From Sporosarcina sp. FSL K6-1508 (GTDB taxonomy: Bacteria; Bacillota; Bacilli; Bacillales_A; Planococcaceae): a stretch of DNA of 64,000 bases. Below the pieces are notes generated by a model. It saw only the letters and a program-made list of their open reading frames with translations. It was not told where the DNA came from and did not search any database. Both the position numbers and the translations under genes were made by a program. The stretch covers positions 3,421,001 to 3,485,000 of the forward strand of contig NZ_JBBOXF010000001.1 of the NCBI RefSeq assembly GCF_038007465.1, given 5' to 3'. Positions 37,716-46,449 of this stretch are shown piece after piece (position 1 is the first letter of the stretch; each line of letters opens with the position of its first letter).

Positions 37716-39142
37716 GATTGCCCACCATTCCCGTCATCCGAATCTTCTCCGTGTGTGAACGTTTTCTGTTGCTTTTCTGGTTGGACATAAGGTAAGCGTA
37801 AAAATATATCTTTAAAGCGAGATGCATCAAAAGGAATAACGGGTGAGAAATAAGGCTGTTTCAGAGACGACAAATTCATCAGATGGATGAATAGTACAAG
37901 TGAACCGATGACCATTCCAAAAAAACCGAACAGCGACGCGGCTAGCATGAATGGAAAACGCAAAATACGAATGGTTGTGTTCATCTCAACTGAAGGAACA
38001 ACAAAACTTGAAATTGCAGTCATGGCGACAACGATAACCATTAGATTGGATACTAGTCCCGCACTGACAATCGCATCTCCAATGACAAGCCCGCCCACGA
38101 TGCCTATTGTCTGCCCAATCGGTGTCGGCAAGCGTATACTGGCTTCACGTATCAGTTCAATGAACAATTCAAGCAGAATAGCTTCGAAAATCGGCCGGTA
38201 AGGTATCTCATTGATTGCCAGTTTCAGCTTTTGACTTAACTCAAGGGGCAGTATTTCAGAATGAAAACCGACGACTGCAATATAAAAAGCCGGAAGAAAG
38301 ATTGCAGTGATAAAGCTCAGAAGCCTGACCATCCGGTAAAAGGACCCGACAAGGAACCGACCATTAAAATCATCCGGCGACTGATAAAATGAAAAGAATG
38401 TCACCGGTGTGACAAGACAAGTCGGTGTGTGATCAGTAAAGATTGCAATTTTTCCTTCAAGAAGATTCGCAACAACCCGATCAGGCCGTTCTGTATTCAA
38501 AAACTGGGGAAACGGTGACCAGACACTATCTTCTATATAGTCTGCAAGCTGTCCTGCACTGATTATCATCTTCGACTTGACATCTTCCAGTCTCATTTTC
38601 AACTCTACAACAAGGTCCGCGTCCGCAATCGACTCGATGTAAATGTAGTTGACTTGGGAATTCGAATCATTGCCAAGGCGGATCGTTCTTACAACGAGAT
38701 CTGGAATAGCCAATCTCTTTCGAATGAGTGATATATTCTTTTGGAAACTCTCCACAAAACCTTCATGCGACCCTCGGATGACATGTTCATTGATTGGTTC
38801 GTCAGGTGAACGGACAGCGTAGCTTCCAACAGAAATCTCCAAAAGTAAATTGGATTCCGGAAAAAAGACGGCCGTCTTACCATTGCAAACTATTTCAATT
38901 AGATCCGTTACGGAGAATGCTCTGATCTCCGATACGGCTGTCTTACCCCAATCTTTCATTCCCTCTTCTGCTCTATTCTTGATAATTTCCATCTGTCTGT
39001 TGATTTGCTCGCCTTCAGACAAAGAAGTGAAATAGCAGATGACCCCCATCCCGACAGGCCACTCTATTTCTTGAACAAATAAGTCTTCAGTATCGTGAAA
39101 TACTTTTTTTATGTAAGATACGAGTTCATTTTTAGGAACCAT
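37712..39142 (-). CDS. Spore germinant receptor subunit A (GerAA family)
   Basis: A 476-residue subunit of a germinant receptor in the spore inner membrane. The soluble N-terminal domain has KKVFHDTEDLFVQEIEWPVG and RLALPDLV-like sequence; the membrane domain has PTCLVTPVTFFSFYQSPDDF, RLLSFITAIFLPAFYIAVVG, ELFIELIREASIRLPTPIGQ and TIGIVGGLVIGDAIVSAGLV. I place the start at ATG 39142 behind GGGGTGAAGG because the sigma-G-like promoter at 39171-39201 overlaps the upstream in-frame ATGs. The C-terminal tail is Lys/Asp-rich and overlaps gerB. Confidence 0.92.
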   Translation of the reverse strand: MVPKNELVSYIKKVFHDTEDLFVQEIEWPVGMGVICYFTSLSEGEQINRQMEIIKNRAEEGMKDWGKTAVSEIRAFSVTDLIEIVCNGKTAVFFPESNLLLEISVGSYAVRSPDEPINEHVIRGSHEGFVESFQKNISLIRKRLAIPDLVVRTIRLGNDSNSQVNYIYIESIADADLVVELKMRLEDVKSKMIISAGQLADYIEDSVWSPFPQFLNTERPDRVVANLLEGKIAIFTDHTPTCLVTPVTFFSFYQSPDDFNGRFLVGSFYRMVRLLSFITAIFLPAFYIAVVGFHSEILPLELSQKLKLAINEIPYRPIFEAILLELFIELIREASIRLPTPIGQTIGIVGGLVIGDAIVSAGLVSNLMVIVVAMTAISSFVVPSVEMNTTIRILRFPFMLAASLFGFFGMVIGSLVLFIHLMNLSSLKQPYFSPVIPFDASRFKDIFLRLPYVQPEKQQKTFTHGEDSDDGNGGQS

Positions 39143-39170
39143 ATTTCCCACTGCCTTCACCCCATAAGTG

Positions 39171-39201
39171 CAGTATCGGTTCATTAAAAACCTTTTATTC
39201 A
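39171..39201 (-). promoter_or_regulatory. Sigma-G/sigma-F-like forespore promoter of the ger operon
   Basis: On the minus strand TGAATA (39201-39196), 18-bp spacer, GATACTG (39177-39171), close to the sigma-G consensus TGAATA-N17/18-CATACTA. Transcription would begin near 39164, just before the chosen gerA start. Ger operons of Bacillus are known sigma-G targets. Confidence 0.65.
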
Positions 39202-39204
39202 AAA

Positions 39205-39245
39205 ACGGATCACGATTGGAAAGTTGATTTCCAATCGTGATCCGT
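39205..39245 (-). terminator. Terminator of the CAP-domain gene
   Basis: Perfect 18-bp stem ACGGATCACGATTGGAAA (39205-39222) / 39228-39245 with a 5-base loop; the minus strand continues into TTTTTGAA. It abuts the ger promoter. Confidence 0.85.
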
Positions 39246-39264
39246 TTAAATATTCTTGTTTTGC

Positions 39265-40089
39265 TTATTTCTGAATAAACTGTTGTGTCCAGTAGTTGCC
39301 GTTTTTGTCATAACCGATACCGATATGAGTGAAACCGGGCGTTAAAATATTTTGTCTATGCCCAGGTGATTCCATCCATCCTTTTACGACTTCTTCAGCT
39401 GAACGTTGGCCCATCGCAATATTTTCCGCTGCCGATTTATATGTTACACCATTTGCCTTCATTTGATCGAACGGAGACCCGTATGTAGGGCTTGTATGAG
39501 AAAAGTAATTTTTTGATGCCATGTCTGCCGATTTTTGGCGTGCAGAGTTCATCAACTTACTATCCGTTTGCAATGGTTTGAGACCAGCTTTTTGTCTCTC
39601 AGCATTTGTTAAATCAAGCACTGCTTTCTCAATCGCAGAAATAGATGCATCTTGAGCTGTTTCTGCAGGTTTAACAGGTGTGACCTCAGCAGGTTTTTCA
39701 GGTGCTGGTGCCGGTGCCGGAGTTGCTTCCGGCTTCGGTGCTGGAACTGGTTTAGACGTGGCTGGTTTTTCGACCGGCTTAGCTGTAACTGGTTTCTCCA
39801 CCGGCTTGACCTGTACTGGTTTTTCTGTTTGCTTGTCTGGAGCTGATGGAGCGACCCCTGTATTTTTTGTGATAGATTCCTTCAAATTGGAAAGCTGCTC
39901 AAAAGTAAAGCCTTTTTCGAGCAAAGTATCATAGAAGTCAGACAGTTCGTCCCCTCCTATATAGCATTGAATGTACTGTTGTGTTTTTTGCACCTGTACA
40001 TTATTATCCGAATATGAAGCTTCTACACTATTGTTGTTCGGCAGTAAGAGTGCCGAACCGAGCATGAGTACTGCAATTGATTTTTTCAT
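39265..40089 (-). CDS. Secreted CAP/SCP-domain protein, YkwD type
   Basis: A 274-residue exported protein. Signal peptide MKKSIAVLMLGSALLLP; an N-terminal helical part; a low-complexity linker at about residues 85-145 with repeated PVEKP, PAPAPAP and KPAE units; and a C-terminal CAP domain with LTNAERQKAGLKPLQTDSKL, NYFSHTSPTYGSPFDQMKAN, AAENIAMGQ and SPGHRQNILTPGFTHIGIGY. The conserved His and Glu of the CAP cavity (SHTSP, AENIA, GHRQNI) are present. Related spore-associated and secreted proteins occur in Bacillus; function is unknown. ATG behind GGGAGGAG. Confidence 0.88.
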   Translation of the reverse strand: MKKSIAVLMLGSALLLPNNNSVEASYSDNNVQVQKTQQYIQCYIGGDELSDFYDTLLEKGFTFEQLSNLKESITKNTGVAPSAPDKQTEKPVQVKPVEKPVTAKPVEKPATSKPVPAPKPEATPAPAPAPEKPAEVTPVKPAETAQDASISAIEKAVLDLTNAERQKAGLKPLQTDSKLMNSARQKSADMASKNYFSHTSPTYGSPFDQMKANGVTYKSAAENIAMGQRSAEEVVKGWMESPGHRQNILTPGFTHIGIGYDKNGNYWTQQFIQK

Positions 40090-40235
40090 CTCATTACTCC
40101 TCCCTTCGCAAACTATAATAACGCGTGGGAGATTCAGAATATCGGATTTTATTTCCAGTCCAACCAGTTCTTAAATAAATACCCTAACAAAGGACATCAT
40201 CTACTGCGAGAATGGATAAGTTTGGTCAACTCCCC

Positions 40236-41159
40236 TTACTTTTCTTCTAAAAAGGGGTTGACGCCCTTATAATTAATCGTCTCTATTCCTTCCCCGATAA
40301 TAACAAGACGGGGCTCCATCCTGACATATTCAGGCAACCAGTTCACCATTCCATATGCATATTGAAATAAAAAAGGGTTTTTAGAACCGCTGAGCGGCAC
40401 ATACCCTTTCATTCTATACACTGTTTCTGGGAGCGATCTGACCCAATTCTCGAATTCTTCCTTATTAACACTTTCGGAAAATGTAAGAAGCTTTGAGGAA
40501 AGCGGCAAACCTTTTCCAGATATTATCTGTTGATCACTCATTTTCTTCGGAGAATCTAGGGCCTTTTCAATGAAAGAGAAAGCTACTTTAGCACCTGTCG
40601 TCTGTACTATCGCTGCAGAATCATTAAAATTTGACAGCTCAAACGTCACAGTTGCCATTTCCTCTTCGGTTAGAAGATCGACCTTGTTAGCTAGCAGTAA
40701 ATGGGCGTGGCGGATTTGTTCCATGAATAAAGCACGGATTTGCGGAGATAGCTTATCTCGCTCCAGCCAACGCTTTGAATCAGCAACCGTGACAATTCCT
40801 TTTATATTGAGCCGATCAGCGAATAACGGAGAGTAGATCGCATCCAGCGCCTCCACTGGATGGGCGGCACCTGTCGTTTCAATCAGGATGACATCGATAT
40901 CATCGTTTTCTTCAAGGAGCCCTTGGAGTTGCGCCTCCGTTTTTTCAGAACCTGTACAACAAATGCACCCATCAAGAAGTTCTTTAAGAGGAACCCCCCC
41001 TTCCCCTTCAACCGTATTAGAATCAAAAGGCAAAGCCCCAAATTCATTCATCAATACGGCAGGTTTTTTCCCTTGTTCTTTTAATTGTTCAATCGTATGA
41101 AGTAACAGCGACGTTTTACCACTGCCAAGAAAGCCGCTAAATAAGTAAACATCAATCAT
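40236..41159 (-). CDS. COG0523/CobW-family GTPase
   Basis: A 307-residue G3E-type GTPase acting as a metal chaperone. G1 is FLGSGKTSLLLH, the metal site is CICC in LLDGCICCTGSEK, Walker B is VILIETTGAAHP and the NKVD box is LLANKVDLL. The C-terminal CobW domain has YRMKGYVPL. Homologues deliver zinc, cobalt or other metals under starvation (YjiA/YciC group). No Zur-type palindrome was recognised upstream. ATG 41159 behind AGAGGT. It lies between the CAP gene and ctpA, all on the minus strand. Confidence 0.88.
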   Translation of the reverse strand: MIDVYLFSGFLGSGKTSLLLHTIEQLKEQGKKPAVLMNEFGALPFDSNTVEGEGGVPLKELLDGCICCTGSEKTEAQLQGLLEENDDIDVILIETTGAAHPVEALDAIYSPLFADRLNIKGIVTVADSKRWLERDKLSPQIRALFMEQIRHAHLLLANKVDLLTEEEMATVTFELSNFNDSAAIVQTTGAKVAFSFIEKALDSPKKMSDQQIISGKGLPLSSKLLTFSESVNKEEFENWVRSLPETVYRMKGYVPLSGSKNPFLFQYAYGMVNWLPEYVRMEPRLVIIGEGIETINYKGVNPFLEEK

Positions 41160-41231
41160 TAGTTATACCTCTTTTCATTAATTTGGAACAGTCTAAGCGA
41201 CGTGTTGTTTTAGACCGTATGGACTAGACAT

Positions 41232-41272
41232 ACTAAAAGCGCCCCTTCCTATTAGGATTGGACGCTTTTAGT
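41232..41272 (-). terminator. Hairpin after ctpA
   Basis: ACTAAAAGCG (41232-41241) pairs with CGCTTTTAGT (41263-41272), with extra C-G pairs inside after one mismatch. It starts eight bases after the ctpA stop; the T tail is weak on the minus strand. Confidence 0.55.
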
Positions 41273-41279
41273 TATTTCC

Positions 41280-42770
41280 CTACTTTTTAAGCAAAACTTC
41301 TTTTGCTTTCTTCAGCTGTGGATCGTCATCTTGGATTTTCTTCCGAAGTTTTTCCATCAGACCATAAGTCGTATCCCCCAAAAGAATACCGGTTGCTTCA
41401 AGAGTTAAATCTTTTTGAAGCTTTTTGACGGCCTGTGTTGTTTTCTCGTCGTATAACCCATCAACTTCACCCGGTTCATAACCGACTGCTTCTAGCATTT
41501 CTTCCGCAGCTTTAATGGATGGTGATAACATGCCATTTTTCATTTCTACTGCTGGATCGAGGAATGGAAGCATTGCATAGGAAGGATAGGGAACTTTAAT
41601 ATCTGGCTCAATTCCTTTTTTGTGAATCCAATTACCGTTAGGAGTTAGCCACTTAGCCGTTGTAAGTTTTAAATTCGAGCCATCCACAAGATCTTTCGGC
41701 GTTTGAACAGTCCCTTTACCAAATGTTTTTACCCCGATAAGCGGTACTCCTGCCGATTCTTTCAATGCGCCCGCAAGGATTTCTGAAGCCGAAGCACTGC
41801 CGTCATCAATGACAAGCGCGACTGGAACTTCAACTTTTCTTCCTCCGGCTGCCGTAATTACTTCTGCCTTTTCACCTTTTCCTTCAAATTGGAATATATT
41901 CTTTCCGTTTTCCACGAAAAGGTCTGAAATATCGATAGCAGTGTCAAGTCTACCACCTGGATTTTGCCGTACATCCACAACTAATCCTTTCATGCCTTCC
42001 GCTTCCATCTCGTCAAGAGCGACAAGCAGTTCATCATAAGTCCCTTCAGAGAAGCTGGTGATATGAATATGTGCAATCCCGTCGTCAAGCATTTCTGCGT
42101 AGACTGTTTCAATTGGAATAACGTCCCGCTTGATTTTTACATCGACCGGTTCGACTGCTTCTCCGCGCTTGATGCTTAAAGTGACGGTTGTCCCTTTTTC
42201 GCCCCGGATTAGAAGAACCGCTTCGGATGAAGACATTCCTCGGATACTTTCATCATTGACCGCAATGATTATATCGTTCGGTAATAATCCTGCCCGCTCC
42301 GCGGGTGAATTCTTTATAGGCGAAACGACGCTAATGTACCCATTTGCCTCTTGAATTTCAGCGCCAATTCCTTCGAAGCTTGATGAAATACTTTCATTTA
42401 ATTGTTTGGCTTCCTTCTGATTCAAATAATCGGAATAAGGATCACCAAGTGCATCGATCATCCCATTGATGGCGCCATCAATGATTGCTGTTTCGTCAAT
42501 ATCTTCGAAGTAATTCACTTTCATTTCATCATAGGCATTATACAACTTTTCAAATTCTTTCCGGTCTTTTATCGTTTGCTTTTGCGGACTCACAACTTCA
42601 ACAACTTTACCATCACCTGTTGTTAGCACGAAAAACGTGATAGCGGCAGTGGCCACTACGAGTCCGAACACAAGCATGACAAAGGAGAACGGTTTTAGTT
42701 TAATGAATCGTTTTGCTGGTAGTTGACGATTTGGCTCATTTTCTTGTTCATGGCCATTATTCTCTTCCAT
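41280..42770 (-). CDS. ctpA: Carboxyl-terminal processing protease (S41)
   Basis: A 496-residue membrane-anchored serine protease. After a cytoplasmic N-terminus, one membrane span (FSFVMLVFGLVVATAAITFF); then a PDZ domain (GIGAEIQEANGYISVVSPIK, AGLLPNDIIIAVNDESIRGM); the S41 domain with catalytic Ser in DDGSASASEILAGAL and Lys in FGKGTVQ; and a C-terminal peptidoglycan-binding domain (VDGLYDEKTTQAVKKLQKDL). Position next to deoD matches B. subtilis ctpA. ATG 42770 is chosen behind GGGGAATGGG; a GTG 12 bases upstream is in frame. Confidence 0.92.
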   Translation of the reverse strand: MEENNGHEQENEPNRQLPAKRFIKLKPFSFVMLVFGLVVATAAITFFVLTTGDGKVVEVVSPQKQTIKDRKEFEKLYNAYDEMKVNYFEDIDETAIIDGAINGMIDALGDPYSDYLNQKEAKQLNESISSSFEGIGAEIQEANGYISVVSPIKNSPAERAGLLPNDIIIAVNDESIRGMSSSEAVLLIRGEKGTTVTLSIKRGEAVEPVDVKIKRDVIPIETVYAEMLDDGIAHIHITSFSEGTYDELLVALDEMEAEGMKGLVVDVRQNPGGRLDTAIDISDLFVENGKNIFQFEGKGEKAEVITAAGGRKVEVPVALVIDDGSASASEILAGALKESAGVPLIGVKTFGKGTVQTPKDLVDGSNLKLTTAKWLTPNGNWIHKKGIEPDIKVPYPSYAMLPFLDPAVEMKNGMLSPSIKAAEEMLEAVGYEPGEVDGLYDEKTTQAVKKLQKDLTLEATGILLGDTTYGLMEKLRKKIQDDDPQLKKAKEVLLKK

Positions 42771-42835
42771 CCCATTCCCCACTCTCTACTCTTATTAAGA
42801 AAACGTAAGGCGCCCTCTAAGACGTAACAGGTATA

Positions 42836-42937
42836 AAACGGAACGGCGAAGCGGCGTTTTTTGTCAGAAGGATGCAGGTCAATCCTTCCTAGCTGGCCCG
42901 ACTTATAATCCGAACGTCTGGCGCCTGGAGCCTAGAC
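42836..42937 (-). repeat. Palindromic intergenic repeat, copy 2
   Basis: Read on the minus strand it starts GTCTAGGCTCCAGGCGCCAG, contains the paired AGGAAGGATTG and CATCCTTC blocks and ends CGCCGCTTCGCCGTTCCGTT. It lies upstream of ctpA, between ctpA and the deoD terminator. Confidence 0.55.
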
Positions 42938-42970
42938 ACTAGCCCAGGATGAAAAACATATTCTTTCCTT

Positions 42971-43007
42971 AAAAAAAGGACCGCAGTATTGCGGGGCGGT
43001 CCTTTTT
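42971..43007 (-). terminator. Terminator of deoD
   Basis: GGACCGC (42978-42984) pairs with GCGGTCC (42996-43002); on the minus strand seven T residues follow. Outer A/T pairs extend the stem. Confidence 0.85.
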
Positions 43008-43011
43008 ATGA

Positions 43012-43716
43012 TTATTCTTGGATTGCTGCTTCAAGAGCTACTTCAATCATATCGTTGAATGTGGTTTGACGCTCTTCTGCAGATGTTGCCTCACCTGTTA
43101 GCAAGTGATCGCTCACAGTTAGGATTGCTAGTGCTTGGCGTCCAAATTTCGCAGCAAGCGTATACAATGCTGCCGCTTCCATTTCAACTGCAAGTACACC
43201 ATATTGAGCCCATTTTTCATGTTGCGCATATTCATTGTAAAACACGTCTTCTGTAAAAACGTTACCAACTTTCAATTCAAGCCCTTTTTTAAGTCCTGCA
43301 TTATATGACTTCAAAAGAAGATCGAAGTTTGCAGTCGGTGCGTAACTAACACCATTAAATATGATTTCGTTCATTTTAGAATCTGTGGAAGCACTTTGTG
43401 CAAGAATGACGTCACGGACATGAACGTCCTTCTGAATCGCACCACAAGTACCGACACGAATTAGTTTCTGAACGTCATATTCTTGCATTAATTCTGTTAC
43501 ATAAATAGAAATTGATGGAACACCCATGCCTGTCCCTTGTACTGAAATACGTTTTCCTTTGTAAGTTCCAGTATAGCCAAACATATTACGGACTTCGTTG
43601 TAAAGTGTAACATCCTCTAAGAATGTTTCTGCGATGTATTTTGCACGAAGCGGATCTCCTGGAAGCAAAATCGTATCTGCAATGTCACCCTTTTTTGCAT
43701 TGATATGTATACTCAT
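43012..43716 (-). CDS. deoD: Purine nucleoside phosphorylase, DeoD type
   Basis: A 234-residue enzyme that phosphorolyses purine nucleosides to base and ribose 1-phosphate in purine salvage. Motifs: LLPGDPLRAKYIAETFL, VQGTGMGVPSISIYVTEL, IRVGTCGAIQ, the active-site region AVEMEAAALYTLA with the ribose-binding Glu, and LTVSDHLLTGEATSAEER with the catalytic Asp. Length matches the hexameric bacterial enzyme. ATG 43716 behind GTGAGG; upstream in-frame codons lack a site. Confidence 0.96.
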   Translation of the reverse strand: MSIHINAKKGDIADTILLPGDPLRAKYIAETFLEDVTLYNEVRNMFGYTGTYKGKRISVQGTGMGVPSISIYVTELMQEYDVQKLIRVGTCGAIQKDVHVRDVILAQSASTDSKMNEIIFNGVSYAPTANFDLLLKSYNAGLKKGLELKVGNVFTEDVFYNEYAQHEKWAQYGVLAVEMEAAALYTLAAKFGRQALAILTVSDHLLTGEATSAEERQTTFNDMIEVALEAAIQE

Positions 43717-43797
43717 AATGAAAAGCCTCACTTTCAAATTTTCTTTTTCAATCATACATTCATCTATACCATTATGCAATGAAGATGAAGGTGTTGC

Positions 43798-44019
43798 TTA
43801 CAAGAAACGCTCTTCGTATAACAGATAAAGCTCGTCGAAAATAACGGATGGCATTTTTGCATCCGCCTTTTCTTCAATATAACGTGATAAAGGATCAAAA
43901 GCCTTTTCTTCTTTCGGAAAACTGGAATCATTAAACATGTGTTCTGCAAAAACCGCTTTTAAATCATCGATCGCCCCACCGCGGAAGGATAGGGCGAATC
44001 TGTAAAAGGATCGATTCAT
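43798..44019 (-). CDS. yozE: YozE family protein (DUF1250)
   Basis: A 73-residue helical cytosolic protein: SFYRFALSFRGGAIDDLKAV then FAEHMFNDSSFPKEEKAFDP and SRYIEEKADAKMPSVIFDEL. FxxHMFxDxSFPK followed by L..YIE and FDELYxLYEE is the YozE pattern, a SAM-like fold of unknown function found across Bacillales and lactic acid bacteria. ATG 44019 behind AAAGGAGA. It follows msrB by 29 bases in the same direction. Confidence 0.85.
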   Translation of the reverse strand: MNRSFYRFALSFRGGAIDDLKAVFAEHMFNDSSFPKEEKAFDPLSRYIEEKADAKMPSVIFDELYLLYEERFL

Positions 44020-44048
44020 CCATTCATCTCCTTTCCGGCTGACATTAT

Positions 44049-44468
44049 TTAAAACAGTTTTGAATATTCTCCAAAGCCTTCTTCTTCTAGACGGTCAACG
44101 GGTACAAAGCGGAGTGCGGCAGAATTGATGCAATAACGCAGTCCGTCTTCCCCAGGACCATCTGGAAATACATGACCAAGATGTGAGTCTGCTGTTTTAC
44201 TGCGTACTTCTATTCGTTTCATCCCATGAGTTGTGTCGGTTTTCTCTACAACTTCTACTGTTTCAATCGGTTTTGTGAAGCTTGGCCAACCGCAACCAGC
44301 ATCATATTTATCTTTTGAACTGAATAGAGGTTTTCCTGAAACAATATCGACATAGATTCCTTCTTCATAATGACTGTCATATTCGTTACGGAACGGTGCT
44401 TCTGTCCCGTTTTCCTGTGTGACGTGATATTGTAAATCCGTTAGTTTATTTTTCAAGTCATCTTTCAT
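44049..44468 (-). CDS. msrB: Peptide methionine (R)-S-oxide reductase
   Basis: A 139-residue enzyme that repairs the R isomer of methionine sulfoxide using thioredoxin. The catalytic Cys is in RYCINSAALRFVP; substrate-binding blocks include GWPSFTKPIE, RSKTADSHLGHVFPDGPGED. Only one of the classical zinc CxxC sites is visible in this sequence (none in the usual spacing), so it belongs to the zinc-free type, as commonly seen in msrA-linked MsrB of Bacillus. The start overlaps the msrA stop by four bases. Confidence 0.93.
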   Translation of the reverse strand: MKDDLKNKLTDLQYHVTQENGTEAPFRNEYDSHYEEGIYVDIVSGKPLFSSKDKYDAGCGWPSFTKPIETVEVVEKTDTTHGMKRIEVRSKTADSHLGHVFPDGPGEDGLRYCINSAALRFVPVDRLEEEGFGEYSKLF

Positions 44469-44995
44469 CCTTCTTCACCCCAGTTTTCAGATTTAAACCG
44501 TTCCCGGCCTGACCCAGTTGCGTACCGATTGTAATGTGTTGGATTTTTCATGTAATAATTTTGATGTCCCTCTTCAGCTGCGTAAAACGGCTTCGCAGGT
44601 AGAATATCTGTTGCAACAGGTTTATCGAACTTACCTGTTGCATCCAATTCAGCCTTTGTTTGCTCAGCAAGTTGCAGTTGCTCGGGTGTATGATAAAAAA
44701 TTGCTGTCTGATAGGATTCCCCGCGATCAAAAAACTGACCGCCGGAATCGGTTGGATCAATCTGTTTCCAAAAGATGTTGAGCAGTTCACTATAGGAAAT
44801 GATTTCATCATCAAACGTAATTTGAATTGCTTCACGGTGGCCCGTAGTATTCGTACAGACAAGTTCATATGACGGATTTTCGATTTCGCCGCCCGTATAG
44901 CCCGAAATGACTGAAAGGACACCAGCATATCTGTCAAACGGTTTCACCATGCACCAAAAACAACCTCCTGCAAACGTGGCCAATGATTTCGCCAT
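44465..44995 (-). CDS. msrA: Peptide methionine (S)-S-oxide reductase
   Basis: A 176-residue enzyme that repairs the S isomer of methionine sulfoxide. The catalytic motif GCFWC is at residues 11-15 in FAGGCFWCMVKPFD, followed by GVLSVISGYTGGEIENPSYE, VCTNTTGHREAIQITFD and FWKQIDPTDSGGQFFDRGES. It forms an operon with msrB and probably yozE. ATG 44995 behind GGGGAGG. The sequence is complete and typical. Confidence 0.95.
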   Translation of the reverse strand: MAKSLATFAGGCFWCMVKPFDRYAGVLSVISGYTGGEIENPSYELVCTNTTGHREAIQITFDDEIISYSELLNIFWKQIDPTDSGGQFFDRGESYQTAIFYHTPEQLQLAEQTKAELDATGKFDKPVATDILPAKPFYAAEEGHQNYYMKNPTHYNRYATGSGRERFKSENWGEEG

Positions 44996-45008
44996 TGTAA
45001 AACCTCCC

Positions 45009-45584
45009 CTATTCTTTAGGAACTATTATTTCTAAGATAATCTCATCATCCGCCAAGTTGAATGTTTTTGCTTTTACTTGTAAATCGCCTGAGACTGGGA
45101 TTTCCGAAAGGTCTATAAATAATTCCTCTTCCTTAGGACGAACAATCATCCACGGAGGAAGTTTCACAGAATCCCGCAGTATTTTTAAAACAGTCGAGGG
45201 AGGGATGTTTAATTGACCTATCTCCATCGAGGATTGTTTCAATATTAAGTTACCGTCTTCACGTACAATCGGGTCAAAATGCATAATGACCGGCAATGTA
45301 TAGGAGAACACTGTCATTTCCGAAAATAGGACTACATCTTCTCCGACTTCCATCGTTACTGGAAGCGGTTCACCTTTTACCGCTTTTTGAATATACGTAT
45401 TTGCAATTCCTTCAAAATCTTCCTTAGTCGCCGTCACTGTCAGAACATGGTCTGACGGGTCCGCCGCTTTCATTTTCGGAAGCGGTTCCGATTCCGCGGA
45501 AGATCCGATAAGTACTATCACTGCCGCAATGGCTGCTGCGATAATTCCTGCAAGTACAAAAAAACCAATTTTCCATCGATTCAT
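45009..45584 (-). CDS. ypmS: YpmS family protein (DUF2140)
   Basis: A 191-residue protein with one N-terminal membrane span (WKIGFFVLAGIIAAAIAAVI) and an extracellular domain: VLTVTATKEDFEGIANTYIQ, GNLILKQSSMEIGQLNIPPS and DLSEIPVSGDLQVKAKTFNL. It is the YpmS family, found beside the SGNH hydrolase YpmR in B. subtilis as here; its function is unknown. ATG 45584 behind TAGGAG; the longer frame overlaps ypmR. Confidence 0.85.
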   Translation of the reverse strand: MNRWKIGFFVLAGIIAAAIAAVIVLIGSSAESEPLPKMKAADPSDHVLTVTATKEDFEGIANTYIQKAVKGEPLPVTMEVGEDVVLFSEMTVFSYTLPVIMHFDPIVREDGNLILKQSSMEIGQLNIPPSTVLKILRDSVKLPPWMIVRPKEEELFIDLSEIPVSGDLQVKAKTFNLADDEIILEIIVPKE

Positions 45585-45595
45585 GCGATCAGCTC

Positions 45596-46411
45596 CTACA
45601 TATCCAATTCCCCGCCCGATAATTCTTGCAAGCCGCATTCTTTCAGCTTTTCAAGGTAACGTCCCGACATCGCGTCATAGCCCTTTGCATTCGGATGAAA
45701 GAAATCGGTGTGGTACACCATGTCCGTATTTGAATCGAACAGGTCTATGACAGGAATAAAACACGACTTCCCATCCATGGTTGCACGGACTTCAATCGCT
45801 TCATTCCAGTCAGTAATAATTTCTTCAAACTCATTGGATTCATCTGTCACAATTGAAAATGGATTGTATAAACCGGCAACAATAATGATCGCATCGCCAT
45901 TCAAATCTCGAATTATCGTAAATAATTCATCGAGCCTGCTTTCAAACTTACCAAGTTCAAGATAAAAAGGTTCTGTCTTCAAATTAAACAAGTTTGCTTT
46001 AACGACTTTCATAATATCGTTTCCACCGATTGTCAGAAAGATCAGATCCGCATTTTTTACAGACGTTTGAATTTCGAAATCGCCAAGCTTTTCGATAAGC
46101 TGATCACTTCTTCGACCTCGCTTGGCCAAATTATCCGCATCGACATCCTTAACTCCCTTCCATTCAATCATCCTGCCGGTAACACGCCCAAAATAACCTT
46201 CTTTTTTCAATTCATCTCCGACGCCCTGTGTCAACGAATCCCCTAGACCAATTACATGGACTTTTTTCGGAATGAAGTAACCGGGAATTTTCCATTCGGT
46301 AAATGCGATTTCGGGTCGCTCAGAAAAAACACCTGTTTTTTTAATTACAATTTGCTGGCAACCGGACAATAATAATGAGAAGGCGATCACAAACAAAAAT
46401 ACTCTTCTCAT
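45596..46411 (-). CDS. ypmR: SGNH/GDSL-type lipolytic lipoprotein
   Basis: A 271-residue lipoprotein. Signal peptide MRRVFLFVIAFSLLLSGC with lipobox LLSGC. The hydrolase blocks are I GLGDSLTQGVG (nucleophile Ser), III TIGGNDIMKV and V YHTDFFHPNAKGY (Asp/His). It is likely an extracellular esterase or lipase; the natural substrate is unknown. It forms an operon with ypmS, with an 11-base gap. ATG 46411 behind AGGGGA. Confidence 0.9.
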   Translation of the reverse strand: MRRVFLFVIAFSLLLSGCQQIVIKKTGVFSERPEIAFTEWKIPGYFIPKKVHVIGLGDSLTQGVGDELKKEGYFGRVTGRMIEWKGVKDVDADNLAKRGRRSDQLIEKLGDFEIQTSVKNADLIFLTIGGNDIMKVVKANLFNLKTEPFYLELGKFESRLDELFTIIRDLNGDAIIIVAGLYNPFSIVTDESNEFEEIITDWNEAIEVRATMDGKSCFIPVIDLFDSNTDMVYHTDFFHPNAKGYDAMSGRYLEKLKECGLQELSGGELDM

Positions 46412-46449
46412 ACGTAGAGTTCCCCTTTTCTTCAGTAAAGAATCATTTG

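Noticed and set aside
39652..39934. Plus-strand Cys/Arg-rich frames in the CAP gene
   Set aside because: Mirror of the Pro/Lys/Ala linker repeats of the secreted protein.
40090..40235. Zur-type operator upstream of the COG0523/CAP genes
   Set aside because: No 9-1-9 type palindrome could be found in this gap or in 41160-41231.
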